NCBI RefSeq assembly: GCF_003597395.2
Contig: NC_133769.1
Span: forward strand, 181,790,052 to 181,854,051
DNA length: 64,000 nucleotides
DNA from: Chelonoidis abingdonii
Taxonomy: Eukaryota; Chordata; Testudines; Testudinidae
Direction: 5' to 3'
This document shows, piece by piece, positions 59,225 to 64,000 of this stretch. The translations under genes were made by a program, and so were the position numbers. Under the pieces are notes generated by a model, which saw nothing but the letters and a program-made list of their open reading frames with translations, ran no database searches and had not been told where the DNA came from. Each line of letters starts with the position of its first letter. The first letter of the stretch is position 1.

Positions 59225-59675
59225 GTCATGGATATTTTTAGTAGAAGTCAGAGACAGGTCACAAGCTTCTGTGAATTTCTCTTTATTGCCTGTCTCTGAC
59301 TTCTACTAAAAACATCCATGATAAAATGGAAAGTCACTGGGCAGCTTCAAGGCCAGGTGAGAGCTCCAGGGGCCCCCACCACCCATGGGGGCTCAGAGCT
59401 CCAGGGGCCCCTTTCATCCATGGCTGGGAGCTGTGGCGTCTTCTGCTGCCTATGGTGGGTGGGAGCTGTGGAGGGCCCAGCCAAGAGCCATGGGGTCCCC
59501 CTCTGCCCACAGCAGCCAGGAGCTGTGGGGTACTCCCACCACCTATGGGGGCTCATAATTCGGTGGTCCCTGCCGCCTACCCCACAGCTCCCAGCCACCG
59601 CGGGAGAACCATGCAGCTCCCAACTGCCATGGGCTGAAGTCACGAAGGTCTTTGGAAGTCACAGATTCTGTGACA
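59225..59675. repeat. Hairpin-headed GC-rich interspersed repeat
   Basis: The repeat opens with a 34-base inverted pair (59225-59258 and 59289-59322, two mismatches) around a 30-base loop. A GC-rich interior made of gctccaggggccc, agctgtggggt and ccaccacccatgg-like units follows, then a short palindrome gtcacagattctgtgac at 59659-59675. I recall a turtle repeat of this layout. Frames of up to 132 codons here are composition artefacts. Confidence 0.6.
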
Positions 59676-59699
59676 AAATCATAGTCCTACTCATAAGTC

Positions 59700-60727
59700 C
59701 CCCCAAAAGAAAATAATAAAAAAATAAAACTTAAGTGACATTGATCATTGTCAATTTTCTATTAATCAGTTTGTGTCAGTTTTAGGTCCTGCACAAAGTT
59801 AATATGTTCAGATAAGACATAAGATACGTATATATTAAAGTAGCTAACCTTGCTTTTCCCAAGTGTTTATAGTCAAGAACTCCTGCATGTTACAAAGGAA
59901 CTTTGGACCGCTCAAAAGGGTACATGTACTTAATGTCACACACATTACATAACATCTGGAACACTGAAACATGTAATAACATCTTACCGTAAAAATTTAT
60001 ATTCTCAACAATATGAAAATTAGGGCATAAAACAGCATCCATATATGTATAATAACTGATATGTGTCAAATATTAGGTTTATAAACCCTAAACCAATACA
60101 TGTTAAATTGCTTCTAGTGATTATAAATACCACGGTAGGCTTCTCAAATATAAATGGCATTTGCACAGTCTTTTTATGCTGAGAAGTTCTGGAAGATTCT
60201 CAGCTCAAATAAATATTTAAAGTCAGTGGGTGAAAGTCTGGGCCCATTAAAATCAATGAGAATTTTACCAATTTACTTTAATGGGGCCAAGATTTTTCCC
60301 AGTATCTCAGTGGGCTCAGGTTTTTACCAGTATTTAGGGGTCCCTGGCACTCCGATTTCAACTGAAGAACTTACAAAGCCATTAATGTTCTGAGACCCTA
60401 CCACCTGCCTGGTGAAACAACAGACGGTATTTGCAGCAAATGCACAGATCTGAGAAAAAAGGGGATCTGGAAGGCCATTGAGAAAAAGGCATGTTTTTTT
60501 GGCGCACACACACTTTGATGTTCTCAGTGGTCTGGTTTTCCATGATTTAGGTCCTATGTTTAAAATGGCCACTATTGACAATATATGCATATACTGGTAA
60601 AATGTTCATCCAAGTAGACCATGTAATATTTTTATTGACTTATTGGATAACATCCATTTAATTAGTTTTAAGCATACAAAAAACACAGCTTGGAAGGAAC
60701 AGGAGTACTGGAAAGTTATTTCCCAAC
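59700..60727. other. AT-rich stretch without recognised features
   Basis: Nothing assignable was seen. Confidence 0.5.
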
Positions 60728-61100
60728 ACCCATAGACTTAAGGTCAGAACGGACCATTATGATCATCTAGTCTGACCTCCTCCACAATGCAGGCCACAGA
60801 ATCTCATTCACTCACTCCTGTTACTAACCCCTAACCTATGTCTGAGTTACTGAAGTCTCAAATCGTGGTTTAAAGACCTCAAGGTGCAGAGAATCCTCCA
60901 GCAAGTGACCCTTGCCCCATGCTGCAGAGGAAGGTGAAAAACCTCCAGGGCCTCTTCCAATCTTCCCTGGGGGAAATTTCCTTCCCGACTCCAAATATGG
61001 CAATCAGTTAAACCCTGAGCATGTAGACAAGACTCACCAGCCAGCACCCATGAAAGAGTTCTCTGTAGTAACTTAGATCCCACTCCATCTAACATCCCAT
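60728..61100 (-). mobile_element. CR1 LINE 3' UTR fragment
   Basis: Plus-strand reading gacttaaggtcagaacggac, then atcatctagtctgacctcct, then tgtctgagttactgaagtct. It aligns by eye along its whole length with 21950-22310, the 3' UTR of the CR1 in the nest, and stops abruptly near 61100. It is a typical 5'-truncated LINE insertion of the same subfamily. Confidence 0.9.
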
Positions 61101-64000
61101 CACCTTGGAGTAAAGAACATAATACAACTATACAAATAATCAGTGAGTTCACTGTCTAAAGAGGCAGAGTCTAACCAAAGATCATGTATCCGTTTTCATC
61201 CTGGTTTGTAACCATAAATATTCTTTGCATTCCCTTGCATTGTCAGATAATGAAAAACTGCTTTTTAATAAATGACATAGTGACCCATTTATATATTTGT
61301 TTATATAATGCCTCTCTCCAGATCATGCTCCCACTGGGCTCTCTCACAACCCATTAAAACCCCGTCTCCAAACTTTCCCAGAAAAAAAGCTTTTGAGACA
61401 AGATGATTTTTACGATCAACAGCTTTGGGATCTGGTAGCCAAATAAAAAAAAAATCTGAAAGTTCGCAACCCTTCATTTAAAAACACCCTGCCTTTTGGT
61501 TCTCCAAATTGAACACAAAGAGATGGTTAATTTGAGCTTCATCATCTGACCTCAGCTGCATGGTATCACACAAAGAGAGCACAGGTTTCTGAGGCATCAA
61601 AGACTCCACTCATTTAGAATGTTCAGGTTAGAATCACACCTAAGCTGCATCCAAAAATGAGCTGGAAACCGGTCCATACAATGGAGCATAGTTAGTGTGT
61701 GTGAGAAGCACAAGGAAGAAGCCATCTGTTTTTGTACTTAGTATGGTAGGAGAGGGAAGATCTAGATTCAGTGTGGGTATCAGTCATTTCTGAAAAAGAA
61801 AAACTAACATTTACACTATTTTTCTTTTGTTGCAAGCTTTTCATTTGTTCTGTGCTAGATCTACAATATAGATTCTATTTCACGTAGTTTAAACTTCTCA
61901 GTTTGTTTGTTTTTTTACACACATTCATTCCAAGGTCTATTCCTTTGTCTTTAGAAATAATGTCATCTCCCTGTTAAATGCTTTAATTTATAAATCATTG
62001 AAGTATTACACTTTAGTAATGCCCATTATCAGCTAACATGACATGGCATTAGACAACAATAATTAGAAAGTAGTTTTCCATAAAAAATAACAGCTGCAGG
62101 AAGCATGAAGTTGAAAAACTTTCTGTAACAGCTTGCATGAAGAGGACTGATAATATAAGTCTTTTTTTTCCTGTAGAATCTCGGCATTTTAAACTCAATA
62201 ATTTAAGTGGCGTAAAATTTATTTCAAATTACTGTAAAAAAATTCTCTACATTCAAGCTGGCTGGTTAAGTATGATTTGGCAGAAAAATCGTTAGACCAA
62301 TGGCAAAGCCAAACGACCCATTGAACATTTGTAAAAACATGTCATGCAATAAGCAAAAATGGTAATAACTCAATGAGATGTGTAAGCTACATGCCATCTG
62401 TGATAAAGAAAACACTTTGCTCATCAATTTGTTTGTTTTCTTTGTCCTTCCATTGCATTCACCAGATGGGAGTCCAATAGGCATAAGCAACATACATGGA
62501 TGTTTGTAGCACTGTGCCATTAGCCTCATCCCAGCTGCATCTATTTCTCTGTTAAACGGCTCTCAAATTTCTTGTATATCCATTGGTATAACTGCTTGGA
62601 AATAGCAAGATAGAGGATATGCATCAGTTTTTGGAGAAACTGATGGTTTTTCACTAATAGTATTTTATCTGGTCACATTATATCTGGTCACATGCAATGT
62701 TGCCTAACTCAGATCTATAGATAAAGTGATTTGTGTCCAGAATTGCTTGTTAATTTTTGATAATATCTATCCAAGACAAGCAGAGACGATACTGCTTAGC
62801 AGGCTCTATGTGTCTAAATTAGTAATGTAACCCAGCTCTTGGTCTTTACAACTTTTGATGCACAAGTTAATCTCTGCTCTTAGCTCACATCAAAATATTA
62901 TTCAATGTAAATAGCTTTGTGCTGCTGAAAGTAGTGTCTTTGATAAACTTTGAATCAGTCACTCCTTTTAAACATGAATAAGTCATTAGAAGCATTGAAT
63001 ACCATTCTCTTTTGAAGGACATATTTTTATGTTCCTGAAAAAACACATGGTGGTATACAGTAAGGGATAAAACAGACCGATTTTCATAAAGAAATCTTTG
63101 TTCTCCACAAAATCAGTAATTTAAAACTTGGTTGTTTAAAGCTCAATTGTTTCAGTTTTTGAAATGGTGAGAAGGAACTGAGGAGAGAAGTCTTTGTATG
63201 GAAATGTTTCCTCATTTGATTCTTGATGTTTTACTGTCAACGACAAAAGCAGCTACTTGTGCTTAAGCATTCATGATAGATGTATTGGTGTTATAGTTTA
63301 AACAAACCCGGTCACCTTCAATATAGTTTGGAGTTTAGCTAGACTTCTAGTGCAAGGCTCATCCGGTAAGATCACTGCTCACTTTCACAGATTTCAGTGA
63401 TGCCCCAAAGCCTTGGAAACTGAGAGTTCTAAAAATCTGCTGTCTGAGGTCAGGAACACAGAATTAACAGTGAACGTGTTCCAGAAAACAGTGGCTAAGT
63501 GTATCTAACATTAATTGTAAATATACTGGCTATCAGTGCTTGATGAATCTGCAATAAAGTGTTTGCAATTAATCCTTTCTTTTCAGTCCCCTCCCCCCCG
63601 GGTAGGAAACAGAAAGGACATTTAGGGAAGGGAGAGTAGGATATTGGGGAAAGAGTTTATAGCACAATTTGGGGGAGGGGGAGAGGGAGAACCACACTTT
63701 GATGAAATTTCTGCATTAACTTCTTCTGTGGCTGGCATAGCTAATTCGGCTCCTCTAACCTTCCATGCAGAGTGTCTGATCCTTTGCTGGAGCCAGCATG
63801 CATGGCAACACGTGTGATACCAGAGGTGTAGCGAGCGCCCTCCGTACCCTCCGACTGGAGGGGGCCCCGCAAGGAAGGGGTCCCCTAAAAATGGCAAAAA
63901 AAATGTAAGGTATAACTAGGTAAGTGACATTTATTGACGCTATTGCACAATCCATGTCGGTTTTACTGACAAAACCGTAAAGTCATTATGATACATCATA
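61101..64000. other. AT-rich stretch; possible repeat cut by window end
   Basis: Nothing assignable to about 63800. From 63825 a GC-rich patch (agaggtgtagcgagcgccct, ggagggggccccgcaaggaa) followed by AT-rich sequence may be the start of another GC-rich transposon, but the window ends before a second terminus could be seen. Confidence 0.35.

Overview
The window looks like non-coding, repeat-rich DNA of a non-avian reptile, most likely a turtle. The reasons are its CR1 LINEs, tRNA-headed SINEs with CR1-like tails, Penelope-like elements (PLEs) with a GIY-YIG nuclease, Harbinger elements carrying a Myb-like gene, a DIRS-type tyrosine-recombinase retrotransposon, and solo LTRs of types I associate from memory with turtles. 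I see no host gene exon, rRNA or genuine tRNA gene. Every protein-like reading frame I can recognise belongs to a mobile element and is broken. Family names come from motif recognition and memory, not a database search.

Layout, left to right. 1-14.9 kb is AT-rich. It holds a pogo/Tigger-like terminus with a hairpin (3.5 kb), two solo LTRs with visible 5-bp target duplications (5.76-6.53 and 6.88-7.57 kb), a 310-bp hAT element with an 8-bp duplication (8.20-8.51 kb) and two plus-strand CR1 remnants. 14.9-17.2 kb is a minus-strand CR1 fragment. 21.2-26.9 kb is a three-layer nest: a Harbinger element split by a nearly full-length but dead CR1, which is itself split by a small hAT element. 26.9-27.7 kb is a G-rich irregular minisatellite. 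28.1-28.7 kb is a head-to-tail row of three SINEs, the first with an exact-looking 81-bp tandem duplication. 29.9-30.7 kb is an internally deleted hAT element. 35.2-36.0 kb is a GC-rich hAT element.

38.8-41.0 kb is a minus-strand PLE interrupted by a solo LTR. 41.95-47.65 kb is the most striking object: a nearly complete DIRS-like retrotransposon on the minus strand with 41-bp inverted termini and gag, reverse transcriptase/RNase H and tyrosine recombinase genes, all frameshifted. 48.3-49.4 kb is a second Harbinger element with TTA duplications. 52.2-57.6 kb is a cluster of three plus-strand PLE copies around a CR1 reverse-transcriptase fragment and a SINE. 58.4-61.1 kb has a SINE tail, a hairpin-headed GC-rich repeat and a CR1 3' fragment. 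The rest is unassigned AT-rich DNA.

The genes do not form a host pathway. They record successive insertions: relative ages can be read from the nesting, and the main value of the window is as a record of transposon structure and decay. I did not find evidence for a new host system.
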